Positions 27,332 through 37,351 of a stretch of DNA of 64,000 nucleotides are shown piece after piece (positions within the stretch are counted from its first letter, which is position 1; every line of letters begins with the position of its first letter). Where the stretch lies: positions 124,001-188,000 of the forward strand of contig LADW01000032.1 in assembly GCA_000961695.1 (NCBI GenBank). The letters run 5' to 3'. Both the position numbers and the translations under genes were made by a program. The notes beneath the pieces are model-generated. The model was not told where the DNA came from and searched no databases. It saw only the letters and a list, made by a program, of their open reading frames with translations. This DNA is from Hyphomonadaceae bacterium BRH_c29. Lineage in GTDB: Bacteria; Pseudomonadota; Alphaproteobacteria; Caulobacterales; Hyphomonadaceae.

Positions 27332-30226
27332 ATGAAAATCCGTAACACACTGAAGCTGGCGACGATGGCAAGCCTTGCCATCCTGACGCTTGCAGCATGC
27401 TCGGACACGACCATTGCGTCGCCCGGCGCGCCTTCGACGCCGGTCAGCCCTCCGCCGCCACCCCCACCGCCGCCGCCGGCTTCGGCCACGATCGACCTGG
27501 TTCCGACTGCTGGTTGCCCGACCGGCACGGCTGAAACCACGTTTGCAGCAGTTGCCGCTGACGGCTTTTCCGATGTCCTTGTTTGTGCGCTCGGTAGCGC
27601 CTCGGGCTCGACCATCGTCACCACGGACCTGACAATTCCAGCCAATACGACCGTCGCGATCCGCGGCCCGGTCTTTATCGGTTCGGACAACAAGAACGGT
27701 GCCGGCACACCGGTTACACTGACAGTTGGTGAAGGTGTTCGCTTCTTTGGCGCTTCCTCCGGCGGAACAGCCACCGCAACCGACGACTACATGGTCATCG
27801 CCCGCGGTTCCAAAATTGAGGCTGTCGGCACGGCTTCCAATCCGATCCGCTTCACGTCGCGCGCCAAACTCAACGACGAAGAAACCGGTTCGTCCATCAC
27901 CGGTACTACCACCACAGCTCAGTGGGGCGGTCTGGTGCTCAACGGTTTTGCGCCAATCAACGCCTGCGCCGACGCAACGGCCACTGGTGGTACGGCTGCC
28001 TGTGAAAAGTCTGGCGAAGGTTCTTCCGGTCTTTTCGGGGGCGATCAGGCCGATGACAATTCCGGTACGCTTCGTTACGTGTCGGTCGAGTACGCGGGGT
28101 CGCGTCTGACCACGGAAGATGAACTGAACGGCATTGCGTTCCAGGGCGTCGGATCGGGCACCACTGTCGATCACATCCAGGTTCACAATAACCTCGATGA
28201 CTCGGTCGAATGGTTTGGCGGCACGGTTAACGTGAAGTACTTTGTTTCCACCGGCGCCGGCGATGACAATATCGACTGGACTGATGGCTGGACGGGCAAG
28301 TTGCAGTTCGCTGTGATCCGTTCGACCAACCCGTCTTCTTCTGACCCGCGCGGTATCGAAGCCGACAACCTCAACAACGCCAACGGTGCCACGCCGTTCT
28401 CCGATCCGAGCATCTCGAACGTGACACTGGTCGGCACCACCGGTAACCAGCAGGCTGTCTTGCTGCGCCGCGGCACGAAGGGGCGCGTGGTAAACCTCAT
28501 CGCCACTGGCTTTGAGTCGGGTCTCGACATTGACGACACCCAAACGGATACGAACCTCAATGATGGCTCTCTCGAGATCGAGAGCTGGTTTCTCGACAAC
28601 CCTGAGAACTTCACTCAGGATGCCTCGTTCGTTCCTTCGTTCCCGGCCAGCGCAAATGTCCGCACCGGAAACAACTCGCTTGTGGATAATTTCTTCCCCG
28701 GCCAGCAAGAACTGAACGTGCCGGTTTCGACGGTTCTGTCCGGCGATGCCTTCTTCACCGCAACTGACTACATCGGCGCCTTCTCGGCCACGGAAACGGT
28801 TGCCAGCAACTGGGCAACCTTTGCGCAGTCAGGTACCCTGTTCCCTGAAGCAGAAGCCAACTGCCCGACCGGCACGACCCAGAACGGCACGTTGACCGGC
28901 AAGAAGCTGTGCGTGATCTCGGGAAGCGCGATCACAAGCAACCTTCGCCTGATCAATGGCGATCAGCTTATTTACGAGCTGAGCGGCCCGGTATTTGTCG
29001 GTGTGGACCGTGGTCCGGATCCGGCGGCTCCGCTCGCAGGGTCCGCCAGCGCAACGCTGACGGTCGATGCTGGTGTGACAGTGGTTGGTGCAGGCAATAG
29101 CGACTATCTCGTCATTACTCGCGGTTCGAAACTCCTTTCGAACGGCACGGCGGATCGCCCGGTCGTGTTCACCGCGAAGGGCAAGATCGATGGCACGGCG
29201 ACCCTTGACCAGGATACCAAAGGTATCTGGGGTGGCGTGATCCTGAACGGCCGCGCTCCGATCAACGCCTGTGCTGATGCAACCGCGACAGGCGGCACTG
29301 TCGATTGCGAAAAGTCTGGCGAAGGTTCGTCGGGTCTGTTCGGTGGTGCATCTGCCGACGATGACTCCGGCCAGATCTTCTACACTCGCGTCGAATATGC
29401 AGGCGTCCGCCTGACGACCGAAGACGAACTGAACGGCATTGCGTTCCAAGGCGTCGGTTCGGGTACGGAAGTCGAGTACGTGCAGGTCTACAATAACCTG
29501 GATGACTGCTACGAGTGGTTCGGCGGTACGGTCAACGTGAAGCACATGATTGCGCTAGGCTGCGGCGATGACCAGTTTGACTGGACCGACGGCTGGCAGG
29601 GGTCGCTGCAGTATGGCATCGCCTACGGCCCGGTATCTTCTGCGACTGGTGGTATCTCGTCTGACCCGAACGGTCTGGAAGGTGACAACCTGAACAACGC
29701 GAACGACGCGCTCCCGCGCTCGACACCGAAGTTCTCGAACCTCACCATCATTTCCGGTGGTGATCCGAACGACCAGATCGGTGCGAAGCTCCGTCGCGGC
29801 ATGGCGGGTACCGTTGCAAACATGATCGTGATCGGTTGGCATGAATGGGGTCTGGACGTCGATGATACCGTCACGATCAACAACGCAAACAGCGGTGTAC
29901 TGAACCTGCAATCTATCTTCCTGTCCGGGAATGCAGCCGACTTTGCGGCGGATGCAACAGAGCCGACGATGTTTACCAGCCCGACTGAGCAGGCTGCACA
30001 GAACATCGTGTCGTCTGCCACGAACTCGATGAACGGTTTTGCCTTCCGCGCGGGCCGTCCAGGTGTTGTTCCTGGTGCCAGCGAGAATGCCGTTTCGGTG
30101 TTCGATGTGACCGGCATCGGCAATCTTGAGCCGACGACCTACATTGGCGCCGTCAAAGACGCCAATGACAAATGGTACCTTGGCTGGTCGGTCGACCAAG
30201 CCGGAAACCTCACCAGCGCAAACTAG
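27332..30226 (+). CDS. Large surface lipoprotein with internal duplication (ElpS-like)
   Basis: 964 residues. The signal peptide ends LAILTLAAC (lipidated Cys), followed by a linker with ten consecutive prolines (codons 27449-27478). The mature protein is two homologous halves of about 435-450 residues. Each has CPTGT..., GPVF(I/V)G, a WGG(L/V)(V/I)LNG block, APINACADATATGGT, CEKSGEGSSGLFGG, LTTEDELNGIAFQGVGSG, NNLDD..EWFGGTVNVK and DWTDGW: a right-handed beta-helix-like repeat pattern. It sits next to a TonB-dependent receptor and a complete T2SS, as the phosphate-starvation lipoprotein ElpS does in Caulobacter. The ElpS assignment is by context and general type, not by alignment. A terminator follows. 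Confidence 0.8.
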   Translation: MKIRNTLKLATMASLAILTLAACSDTTIASPGAPSTPVSPPPPPPPPPPASATIDLVPTAGCPTGTAETTFAAVAADGFSDVLVCALGSASGSTIVTTDLTIPANTTVAIRGPVFIGSDNKNGAGTPVTLTVGEGVRFFGASSGGTATATDDYMVIARGSKIEAVGTASNPIRFTSRAKLNDEETGSSITGTTTTAQWGGLVLNGFAPINACADATATGGTAACEKSGEGSSGLFGGDQADDNSGTLRYVSVEYAGSRLTTEDELNGIAFQGVGSGTTVDHIQVHNNLDDSVEWFGGTVNVKYFVSTGAGDDNIDWTDGWTGKLQFAVIRSTNPSSSDPRGIEADNLNNANGATPFSDPSISNVTLVGTTGNQQAVLLRRGTKGRVVNLIATGFESGLDIDDTQTDTNLNDGSLEIESWFLDNPENFTQDASFVPSFPASANVRTGNNSLVDNFFPGQQELNVPVSTVLSGDAFFTATDYIGAFSATETVASNWATFAQSGTLFPEAEANCPTGTTQNGTLTGKKLCVISGSAITSNLRLINGDQLIYELSGPVFVGVDRGPDPAAPLAGSASATLTVDAGVTVVGAGNSDYLVITRGSKLLSNGTADRPVVFTAKGKIDGTATLDQDTKGIWGGVILNGRAPINACADATATGGTVDCEKSGEGSSGLFGGASADDDSGQIFYTRVEYAGVRLTTEDELNGIAFQGVGSGTEVEYVQVYNNLDDCYEWFGGTVNVKHMIALGCGDDQFDWTDGWQGSLQYGIAYGPVSSATGGISSDPNGLEGDNLNNANDALPRSTPKFSNLTIISGGDPNDQIGAKLRRGMAGTVANMIVIGWHEWGLDVDDTVTINNANSGVLNLQSIFLSGNAADFAADATEPTMFTSPTEQAAQNIVSSATNSMNGFAFRAGRPGVVPGASENAVSVFDVTGIGNLEPTTYIGAVKDANDKWYLGWSVDQAGNLTSAN
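27515..28309 (+). repeat. Internal duplication, copy 1 (within the ElpS-like lipoprotein)
   Basis: The first copy spans CPTGT to DWTDGW. The best conserved core starts at 27923 (Trp of WGG). The matching core in copy 2 starts at 29228, an offset of 1305 bases (435 codons). Nucleotide identity has drifted while the protein motifs remain, so the duplication is old. Confidence 0.85.
28862..29614 (+). repeat. Internal duplication, copy 2
   Basis: The second copy of the lipoprotein half runs from CPTGT to DWTDGW. It differs from copy 1 by two cysteines in the core (NNLDDCYEWFGG, MIALGCGDDQFDW), which could form a disulfide absent from copy 1. Confidence 0.8.
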
Positions 30227-30244
30227 TATTCGCGCCGGCAAAAT

Positions 30245-30280
30245 GGTGGAGCAGCGCGTATCGGCTGCTCCACCTCTTTT
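30245..30280 (+). terminator. Rho-independent terminator after the ElpS-like gene
   Basis: A perfect 11-base stem GGTGGAGCAGC / GCTGCTCCACC with an 8-base loop is followed by TCTTTT. It lies between the lipoprotein gene and the TonB-receptor/T2SS operon, so it should set a high lipoprotein to machinery transcript ratio if there is partial read-through. Confidence 0.85.
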
Positions 30281-30337
30281 GCATTCACAGCCCCATTTTT
30301 GTGCGACTGCCTCGGCCTCGCAATCAGGAAAACCAAG

Positions 30338-33010
30338 ATGAAACGTTTCATGTCCGCCCGCTCCGTCCTGCTGACGAGCGCATGTCTGGCGTGGATATCA
30401 CCCGCGCTTGCCCAGGATGCCACAGTCGCCGACCCGGCTAACACCATCGAAGAACAGTCCGCCCCGGTTACCGTCGATGAAACTGAAGCGCGCCAACAAA
30501 CGGTGGTCGTACGCGGTCAGTTCATTCCGGATGAAAAGCGCAACTCATCGGAAGTTGCTGCTCTCATCGATGAGGGCGATTTTAATCTGCAGGGCGACGG
30601 TGATGCCGCTGCCGCGCTGGCCCGTGTGGCTGGTATCGCCACAGCAGAAGACGAATTTATCTACGTTCGCGGTCTCAATGAACGCTATTCAACGGCGTTG
30701 CTGAACGGCTCGCCACTGCCTAGCCCTGCGCCGTTGCGGCGCGTTGTCCCTCTCAATTTGTTTCCGACATCGACGCTGAAAAGCGTTCTTGTTCAGAAGA
30801 CGTACTCACCGAATTTGCCGGGTGAGTTCGGCGGCGGTACGGTGGACCTGCGTACGAAAACGATTCCAGATGAGGCATTCCTGACCGTTGGCGCAAGCGC
30901 TGCGGTCGATGTTCAGACTACGTTCAAAAATGGTCTTCTCTATGACGGCGGCGATACTGACTGGCTTGGTATCGATGATGGTTCTCGAGATCGGCCGTCG
31001 ATTGCCAATGGTTTGACCCGTGAATTCGGTCAGCAGTTGACGGACAATTCTTCCTTGGTTGTGATGCAACGTGGCGAAGTCGCCCCAAACCTCGGGGCTG
31101 ATATTTCCGGCGGTACTCGCGTTGATGTGAACGAAAATCTTTCGGTCGGTTTCACCGCTTCAGCTGGCTATTCAAATAGCTGGCAGACCAAGCAGGGTGA
31201 GCGCAGCTTCGCATCCATCAACTCAGGCACCGGTCGGCTGGAGCCAAACCAGAAGTTCACGCGCGATTCGACGCAGAATACGGTCGGTCTCAACGGCCTT
31301 GCGACGCTTGGCTTCGATCTGTTCGACAATCACGAGATCAAGTTTACAGGTTTGATTACGCGTTCATCCGAAAAGGAAGCGCGCATTATCAGCACCGGCC
31401 TTGACGGCTACACGCAGGAAGGCACGCGCCTTCGTAATGACTATCTGGACTGGATCGAGCAGCAATTGTGGTCGACCCAGGTTCAGGGTGAGCACTTCTT
31501 TCCTGGCTTGCATGATTTGAAGGTCGAGTGGCGCGGTTCCTATTCCGAAGCGCTTCGCGATGCGCCCTATATGTTGTCCAATATCTATCGTATCGCCAAT
31601 GATGGCAGCCTGTCACTGTCGAACAGCCCCGATGCCAACCGCCTTCAGTTCAGCCGTATCGATGACGACACGACCGATTTCGGCATCGACTTCTCTTTGC
31701 CGCTTGACCGTAGCGGGGATTGCTTCCTCTTCTGTGAGACGAAGCTGATAGCCGGCTATGCCTATACCGAAAACGACAGAAAAGCCACGTCCATCATCTA
31801 TGACATCAATGGTGTGGGCGGCGTCCCGGGTCCGAACGGTGTCGGCACCAACCGGCTCGATTACATTTATGCTTACCTGTTCCAGCCGGGCGGAGTTGGA
31901 TCTGTGTCGGAAATCAAGAGCGACGGCTTCCCGCAGCTCTACCTTGCAACGCTTGAGGTGGACGCCGGCTATGTCGGGATTGACACGCAGGTGACGCCAT
32001 TCATCCGCGCTGCCATTGGCGCCCGTTTCGAGGATGCCATAGAAGCCATCGATACCCAGACGATCGGTATGGATCTCGCCGATAACTATACTGATGCCTG
32101 GATCGACGAGCAGAACTGGTTCCCTGCTGTGACGATTACCTGGAACCCGCTCGATGAAATCCAGGTGCGGGGCGGTTACTCAGAAACCATCACACGTCCA
32201 CAGTTCCGGGAACTGGCTCCGGCCGTTTTCAACAATGCTGAGACCGATGTGACCTTCTTTGGTAACCCCTACCTGCAGAATGCATCGATCAAGAACTATG
32301 ACCTGCGGGCGGAATACTATTTTGCGCGTGATCAGTTCGCGACGTTGGGTCTTTTCTACAAGGACATCACAAATCCGATCGAGGAAATCCTGGTCCCTGC
32401 GGAATCGGTGCAGACGAGCTTCCTCAACGCGCCATCGGCCGAACTTTACGGCTTCGAGGTTGAATACGAGCAGGTCCTGCCGATGATCGAGTGGACCGGC
32501 ATGTCCTTCTTCCAGGACCGCGACCTGCAGATCAAGGCGAACTACACCTGGTCTGACTCTTCGGTGAGTGCGGATGGAGATGTGGTTATCAACGTCGGCA
32601 CCAACCTGAATCCCGTTCGCGGCACCACACCAGCCGCTGGCCGGATCCAGGATGGCCGCCGTTTGCAAGGTCAGTCCGAGCACCTGTTTAACCTTCAGAT
32701 CGGCCTTCTCAACGAGAGCGCCAAGTCGGAATACAACCTGCTCGTGAATTACGTTTCGGAAAGGATCCGCTCAGGCGAAATCCTCGCACGGAACATCCCA
32801 GCATTCCTCGAACAGCCGCCAATGACCGTAGACTTTGTGTGGAACAAAGGCTTGAATATCGGGGATGCAGACTACGAATTCTCGCTGAACATCCAGAACC
32901 TGTTCGGTGAAAGCTATGAAGCCTATCAGGAGTACGGCCCTGACAAGGTTTATGTGGACACCTACAAGCAGGATACTGTGTTCAGCATTGGTCTGAAACG
33001 GAGGTTCTGA
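30338..33010 (+). CDS. TonB-dependent outer-membrane receptor leading the T2SS operon
   Basis: 890 residues. The signal peptide ends WISPALA. The plug domain contains GDGDAAAALARVAGIATAEDEFIYVRGLNERYSTALLNGSPLPSPAPLRR. The 22-strand barrel ends in the terminal aromatic strand ...DTVFSIGLKRRF. Receptors of this class, with IYVRGLNERYSTALLNG in the plug, are common in Caulobacterales. CAGGAAAA precedes the ATG. The gspC start follows four bases after the stop, so the receptor is the first gene of the T2SS operon. The ligand is unknown; phosphate- or substrate-related uptake is possible given the neighbouring surface lipoprotein. Confidence 0.9.
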   Translation: MKRFMSARSVLLTSACLAWISPALAQDATVADPANTIEEQSAPVTVDETEARQQTVVVRGQFIPDEKRNSSEVAALIDEGDFNLQGDGDAAAALARVAGIATAEDEFIYVRGLNERYSTALLNGSPLPSPAPLRRVVPLNLFPTSTLKSVLVQKTYSPNLPGEFGGGTVDLRTKTIPDEAFLTVGASAAVDVQTTFKNGLLYDGGDTDWLGIDDGSRDRPSIANGLTREFGQQLTDNSSLVVMQRGEVAPNLGADISGGTRVDVNENLSVGFTASAGYSNSWQTKQGERSFASINSGTGRLEPNQKFTRDSTQNTVGLNGLATLGFDLFDNHEIKFTGLITRSSEKEARIISTGLDGYTQEGTRLRNDYLDWIEQQLWSTQVQGEHFFPGLHDLKVEWRGSYSEALRDAPYMLSNIYRIANDGSLSLSNSPDANRLQFSRIDDDTTDFGIDFSLPLDRSGDCFLFCETKLIAGYAYTENDRKATSIIYDINGVGGVPGPNGVGTNRLDYIYAYLFQPGGVGSVSEIKSDGFPQLYLATLEVDAGYVGIDTQVTPFIRAAIGARFEDAIEAIDTQTIGMDLADNYTDAWIDEQNWFPAVTITWNPLDEIQVRGGYSETITRPQFRELAPAVFNNAETDVTFFGNPYLQNASIKNYDLRAEYYFARDQFATLGLFYKDITNPIEEILVPAESVQTSFLNAPSAELYGFEVEYEQVLPMIEWTGMSFFQDRDLQIKANYTWSDSSVSADGDVVINVGTNLNPVRGTTPAAGRIQDGRRLQGQSEHLFNLQIGLLNESAKSEYNLLVNYVSERIRSGEILARNIPAFLEQPPMTVDFVWNKGLNIGDADYEFSLNIQNLFGESYEAYQEYGPDKVYVDTYKQDTVFSIGLKRRF

Positions 33011-33014
33011 TCAT

Positions 33015-33911
33015 TTGACTGGATCCAGATCCAGCACAGGAAATGGAGGGTCCGCGGCGGAGAATATGCGCCGCGGGCTCGTCCGTTTTGCCGGCCCTGC
33101 GATTGTGGTGGCGGAAGTCGCCCTCGTGGCTGGCCTGGCCGTGCTTGTGGCAAAAATCGGATGGCTCGTGATCGAGCCTGGTGGCGCAGTCTCGCGTCCG
33201 CTGCCGTTCGTGCAAAGCCCGCGCGTTGCGGCGGACCAGTCGCGCCGTGCATTGACCGGTGATCAGACGCTGCTGGTGACGACAAATCCGTTTGCCCCGG
33301 TCGCGGAAACTGTGGCCGATTTGCCGGAAGCTCCGGAAACAAAGCTCAATCTTGTGCTGAAAGGTGTCCGCGCGTCTGCGAATGGCACAGGTGTTGCGAT
33401 GATTGTGATGCCGAACAACAGGCTGAGCACTTTTGCACCAGGCGAGACGATCCTTGATGGGGTGGTGCTCGACCGCATCTATGGAGATCGCGTGACGCTT
33501 CGCAAGGATGGTCGGGTAGAGGCTTTGCTGATGGCCAGTGGCGCAGACCGGCTATCCGTCCTGTCTTCGCCTGGAGACGTGGCCCCAAAGACATCGGCCG
33601 GGCCGGGCGCCAGCGATACGCTGATCAGTACCACGGCGACGGACTTTCTCACCAATCTGGTCATCAATCCGGTTCATCGTGGCCAGGATTTCATAGGATA
33701 CGAGATCGGCAATCGCGGCGATGCGGACCTGCTTGAGCGGTCCGGCCTGCAATCCGGTGACATCATTGTCGCCGTAGATGGTATATCCGTTGGATCGAGC
33801 AGTCCTGGCGAACTCGCCATGAAGCTTTCTTCATTAAAAAAAGTTCGTTTGAGGATCGATCGCGACGGACGCCAGATCGACCAGACATTCACGCTGCCGG
33901 AGAATCCGTAG
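33015..33911 (+). CDS. gspC: Type II secretion protein GspC
   Basis: 298 residues from a TTG at 33015; an ATG at 33066 is an alternative. One N-terminal membrane helix (AIVVAEVALVAGLAVLVAKIGWLV) anchors a periplasmic homology-region domain (KLNLVLKGVRASANGTGVAMIVMPNN...GETILDGVVLDRIYGDRVTL) and a C-terminal PDZ domain (FIGYEIGNRGDADLLERSGLQSGDIIVAVDG). GspC connects the inner-membrane platform to the secretin and helps select substrates. Confidence 0.9.
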   Translation: MTGSRSSTGNGGSAAENMRRGLVRFAGPAIVVAEVALVAGLAVLVAKIGWLVIEPGGAVSRPLPFVQSPRVAADQSRRALTGDQTLLVTTNPFAPVAETVADLPEAPETKLNLVLKGVRASANGTGVAMIVMPNNRLSTFAPGETILDGVVLDRIYGDRVTLRKDGRVEALLMASGADRLSVLSSPGDVAPKTSAGPGASDTLISTTATDFLTNLVINPVHRGQDFIGYEIGNRGDADLLERSGLQSGDIIVAVDGISVGSSSPGELAMKLSSLKKVRLRIDRDGRQIDQTFTLPENP

Positions 33912-33914
33912 CTC

Positions 33915-35867
33915 ATGAAATTCAAATCCATCATTTCCGCGGCCATTCTTGGCTCTACCGCGCCAAGCGCTTTCGCGCTTGCCGGCGAGAGTAGTCCCGA
34001 GCCATCGCGGCACATCATGAATTTCGACGATGTCGAACTGTCTGCCCTGATCGCGGATGTGTCTACGGTAACGGGGTACACGTTCATCGTGCACCCGGAT
34101 GCCCGTACGAAGCGAGTGACCGTGTCCTCCTCGACACCGCTGACCAAGGAGCAGGTCTTTGACGTCTTCCTTTCGGCCTTGCGCGTCCATGGCTTTACGG
34201 CGGTACCGGCCGGTAAATCGACCTACCGGATCGTGCCGGAACGGCAGGCTGTCTCTGAGGCGGGTATGGCGTCAGGTGGCGCAAACGCCTTCACGACGGA
34301 AATCTTCGCGCTCAAGCACTCCTCGGCTCGGGATGTGGCGGCTGCGATCAAGCCGTTGATCGCGCAAGAAGGGCAAATCGTTCCAAACAATGCGTCGAAC
34401 ACGCTGGTGATCGTCGACTATGCCTCGAACCTGCCGCGCCTGCGCGCCATGCTCAAGCAACTCGACAGCGATCCGTCCATCACCCAGACAATCAGTCTGA
34501 AGAACATACCGGCTCGCGAAATGGCTGGCATATTGACCAGCTTGTCCGTTCCTCCGGGGGAGAATGCTTATGCGGTAAACTTCCAGGCGGTTTCTTCCGA
34601 CACGGGCAACGCCGTCGTGCTGCAGGGTGACGAGGCGCTGGTGCGGCGTGCGATCGACGTCAGCCGGGAACTGGATTCGCATGACCGTACGGATGACACA
34701 CTGCGTGTTATTCCGCTGAACAATGCAAATGCTGTCGATCTCGTTCCGGTATTGCAGCAGATGGCCATCGCGATGGATGTGCGCCGGGCAGCTGGTGGTG
34801 AGAACCTGACCACGACGACGATTGCTCATCACGAGCCAACCAATTCTCTGGTCATCAGTGCCCCACCAGAAACGCTGAGCGCTTTGGAGCGGATCATTAC
34901 CGATCTTGATCGCAGGCGCGCCCAGGTTCTGGTTGAGGCCATTATTGTCGAAATGTCGGACGACACCGCACGCGAGCTCGGACTCCAGTTCCTTGTCTCT
35001 GGCAGCAATGACTCGACCGTACCGTTCGTTTCGACGAATTATTCCCGATCTGCGCCGAGCATGCTGGCGCTGGCTGGTGCGCTGAGTTCTGATACGCCGT
35101 TCAACAACGGCACGACCGATACAAACCCGTTTGCAGAAGCCGCGATCAATTCACTTCTTGGCCTGTCTGGCCTCAGTGTCGGTGTCGGTGGGCAGAACGG
35201 TGACACGTTGTTCGGTGCGATCCTGACTGCGGTCGAAAATGATACCCAGTCACGGATTCTCTCCAAGCCGTTCAACATGACGCTCGATAATGGCACCTCG
35301 TCTCTTCTTGTTGGGCAGGAAGTGCCGGTTGCGACCGGTGAGGTTCTTGGCAATTCCAACACCAATCCGTTCCGCACGGTGGAGCGCAAGAAAATTGGTG
35401 TTGGTCTCGACGTGACGCCGCGCATTTCCAATGACGGCACCATCCGTATGGATATCACGCAGGAAGTGTCGAATATTGCCCAGTCGATTGCGACTGGCAC
35501 GTCGACAGACCTCATATTCAATACCCGGACGATCAGTACCAGCGTTATCGCTGACGATGGAGAGATTGTTGTGCTTGGCGGTCTCGTCCAGCAAACCGAA
35601 ACCAAGACGAGCGAGAAAGTGCCGCTTTTGGGCGACATTCCGGTCGCAGGCCGGCTGTTCCGTTCGGAAGGCAAGGGGATGGGGCGAACCAACCTCATGG
35701 TCTTCATCCGTCCGACCATCGTGCGTGATCGCGATGATGCCCGTAAGGCGACAACGCGATCCTATCGCTATTTGCGTGCGCAGGAACTCTGGGATGGCGA
35801 AGAAGACAGTGGCAAATCGCTCGACAACTTTGTCAATCAAGTGCTTGGGAGTCCGCCGCCGCAATGA
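33915..35867 (+). CDS. gspD: Type II secretion secretin GspD
   Basis: 650 residues. A signal peptide (MKFKSIISAAILGSTAPSAFA) is followed by the N0 domain (MNFDDVELSALIADVSTVTGYTFIVHP), three N domains with the FALKHSSARDVAAAIKPLI type repeat, and the secretin channel ending GLVQQTETKTSEKVPLLGDIPVAGRLF and TNLMVFIRPTIV. About 45 residues follow the channel, enough for an S domain that a pilotin could bind. It forms the outer-membrane pore. It starts three bases after gspC and overlaps gspE by 4. Confidence 0.96.
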   Translation: MKFKSIISAAILGSTAPSAFALAGESSPEPSRHIMNFDDVELSALIADVSTVTGYTFIVHPDARTKRVTVSSSTPLTKEQVFDVFLSALRVHGFTAVPAGKSTYRIVPERQAVSEAGMASGGANAFTTEIFALKHSSARDVAAAIKPLIAQEGQIVPNNASNTLVIVDYASNLPRLRAMLKQLDSDPSITQTISLKNIPAREMAGILTSLSVPPGENAYAVNFQAVSSDTGNAVVLQGDEALVRRAIDVSRELDSHDRTDDTLRVIPLNNANAVDLVPVLQQMAIAMDVRRAAGGENLTTTTIAHHEPTNSLVISAPPETLSALERIITDLDRRRAQVLVEAIIVEMSDDTARELGLQFLVSGSNDSTVPFVSTNYSRSAPSMLALAGALSSDTPFNNGTTDTNPFAEAAINSLLGLSGLSVGVGGQNGDTLFGAILTAVENDTQSRILSKPFNMTLDNGTSSLLVGQEVPVATGEVLGNSNTNPFRTVERKKIGVGLDVTPRISNDGTIRMDITQEVSNIAQSIATGTSTDLIFNTRTISTSVIADDGEIVVLGGLVQQTETKTSEKVPLLGDIPVAGRLFRSEGKGMGRTNLMVFIRPTIVRDRDDARKATTRSYRYLRAQELWDGEEDSGKSLDNFVNQVLGSPPPQ

Positions 35868-37351
35868 CCGTCGCGCCCGCTGTCCTGCAATTCACCTACG
35901 CGTTCGCCAAGGACAAGGGCGTTGTCGTCCTGCCGGGGCGGGACACGCTGACGCTTGGTGTGCGGGCAGGGGCCGATCCGCTTTCTCTTGTCGAAGCGAG
36001 GCGGGCGCTTGGGACCGGGTTTGAGCTCGAAGCGCTTGATCGCGACAGCTATGAGCGAACTCTGGCGGATGTCTTCACGTCCGGTGCGCTGGCGGGCGAC
36101 AGTGTAGATGCCGCCGTCGATGCGCGTGGTGGGCTTGAAAGTCTTATTGATGAACTGCCGAAGACGGCCGACTTGCTCGACGGTCAGGATGATGCCCCCG
36201 TTATCCGTCTGATAAACGGCCTTATTCATGAGGCCCTGAAGCGCCGAGCATCCGATATTCACATCGACCCGTTCGAAGACTCCCTCTCCATCCGCTACCG
36301 GATCGATGGTGATCTCGTTGAAGTGCTAAAGCCTCCGCGCAAGCTGGCCGCGCCGATCGTGTCACGTATCAAGGTTATGTCGCGGCTCGATATTGCCGAA
36401 AAACGTCTGCCACAGGATGGACGTATCTCGTTGTCTGCTGGCGGCAAGTCCGTCGACGTGCGCGTGGCGACCCTGCCGACACGCTATGGTGAGCGCGTCG
36501 TGCTGCGCCTGCTGGATACGAAAAATGCGCTGCTCGACCTTCGGGAACTTGGCATGGATGCCGAGACGTATGAGCGTTTCACCGAAGTGCTGAGCCAGCC
36601 AAACGGGGTGATCCTTGTCACCGGCCCGGTTGGATCGGGCAAGACCTCGACACTCTATTCGGCGCTCTCGCGGCTCAATACGGGCCGGGACAATATCATG
36701 ACGCTGGAAGACCCGGTCGAATACGGTCTTCCGGGCATCAGCCAGACGCAAATGGACCACAAGGTCGGCCTCAACTTTGCTGCAACGCTGCGCTCCATTC
36801 TGAGGCAAGACCCGAACGTGGTCATGGTAGGTGAGATCCGCGACTCTGAAACGGCCGAAGTCACATTCGAGTTCGCGTCCACCGGGCGCCTGGCCCTCTC
36901 GACCCTGCATACCAACTCAGCTTCGGGCGCCATCACGCGCCTGCGGGATATGGGCGTCGAGGACTACCTTCTTTCGTCCACGCTCCGCGCCATCATGGCC
37001 CAGCGCCTCGTCCGGCGGCTTTGCCCATCCTGCAAGGAGGCGCGTCGGGCGACACATACGGAATGTGAATCCCTGGGCCTTCCGGCGGATACCGACCTCA
37101 CGGTCTATGATCCTCAGGGTTGCCTCTCCTGTGGGCAAACCGGCTTCACGGGCCGCCTTGGTGTGTATGAATTGCTGATCGCAGACCGCGATATCCGCAA
37201 TATGCTCAGCGACGGCGCGACCGAAGACGCCATCGACCAGGCCGCTTTCTCGCAGCACGACCGTCTGCTCGACAATGCGCGCCGTTACGTTCTCCTCGGT
37301 GACACCAGCGTGGCTGAAGTTCTGCGCGCTTGCCGGAAGGGAGGCCAGTAA
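35864..37351 (+). CDS. gspE: Type II secretion ATPase GspE
   Basis: 495 residues, cytoplasmic motor. It has the N2 segment ASDIHIDPFEDSLSIRYRIDG, Walker A GPVGSGKTST, Asp box, Walker B NVVMVGEIRD and the His box STLHTNSASGAITRL. The zinc-binding tetracysteine region is seen as CPSC and CLSCG. It hydrolyses ATP to drive pseudopilus assembly. The start overlaps gspD (ATGA), and the stop overlaps the gspF start (TAATG). Confidence 0.96.
   Translation: MTVAPAVLQFTYAFAKDKGVVVLPGRDTLTLGVRAGADPLSLVEARRALGTGFELEALDRDSYERTLADVFTSGALAGDSVDAAVDARGGLESLIDELPKTADLLDGQDDAPVIRLINGLIHEALKRRASDIHIDPFEDSLSIRYRIDGDLVEVLKPPRKLAAPIVSRIKVMSRLDIAEKRLPQDGRISLSAGGKSVDVRVATLPTRYGERVVLRLLDTKNALLDLRELGMDAETYERFTEVLSQPNGVILVTGPVGSGKTSTLYSALSRLNTGRDNIMTLEDPVEYGLPGISQTQMDHKVGLNFAATLRSILRQDPNVVMVGEIRDSETAEVTFEFASTGRLALSTLHTNSASGAITRLRDMGVEDYLLSSTLRAIMAQRLVRRLCPSCKEARRATHTECESLGLPADTDLTVYDPQGCLSCGQTGFTGRLGVYELLIADRDIRNMLSDGATEDAIDQAAFSQHDRLLDNARRYVLLGDTSVAEVLRACRKGGQ

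Noticed and set aside
27317-30241. Long minus-strand open frames across the ElpS-like lipoprotein gene
   Set aside because: The plus-strand frame has a lipoprotein signal, ribosome site, repeated domains and a terminator; the antisense frames are mirror effects of its codon use.
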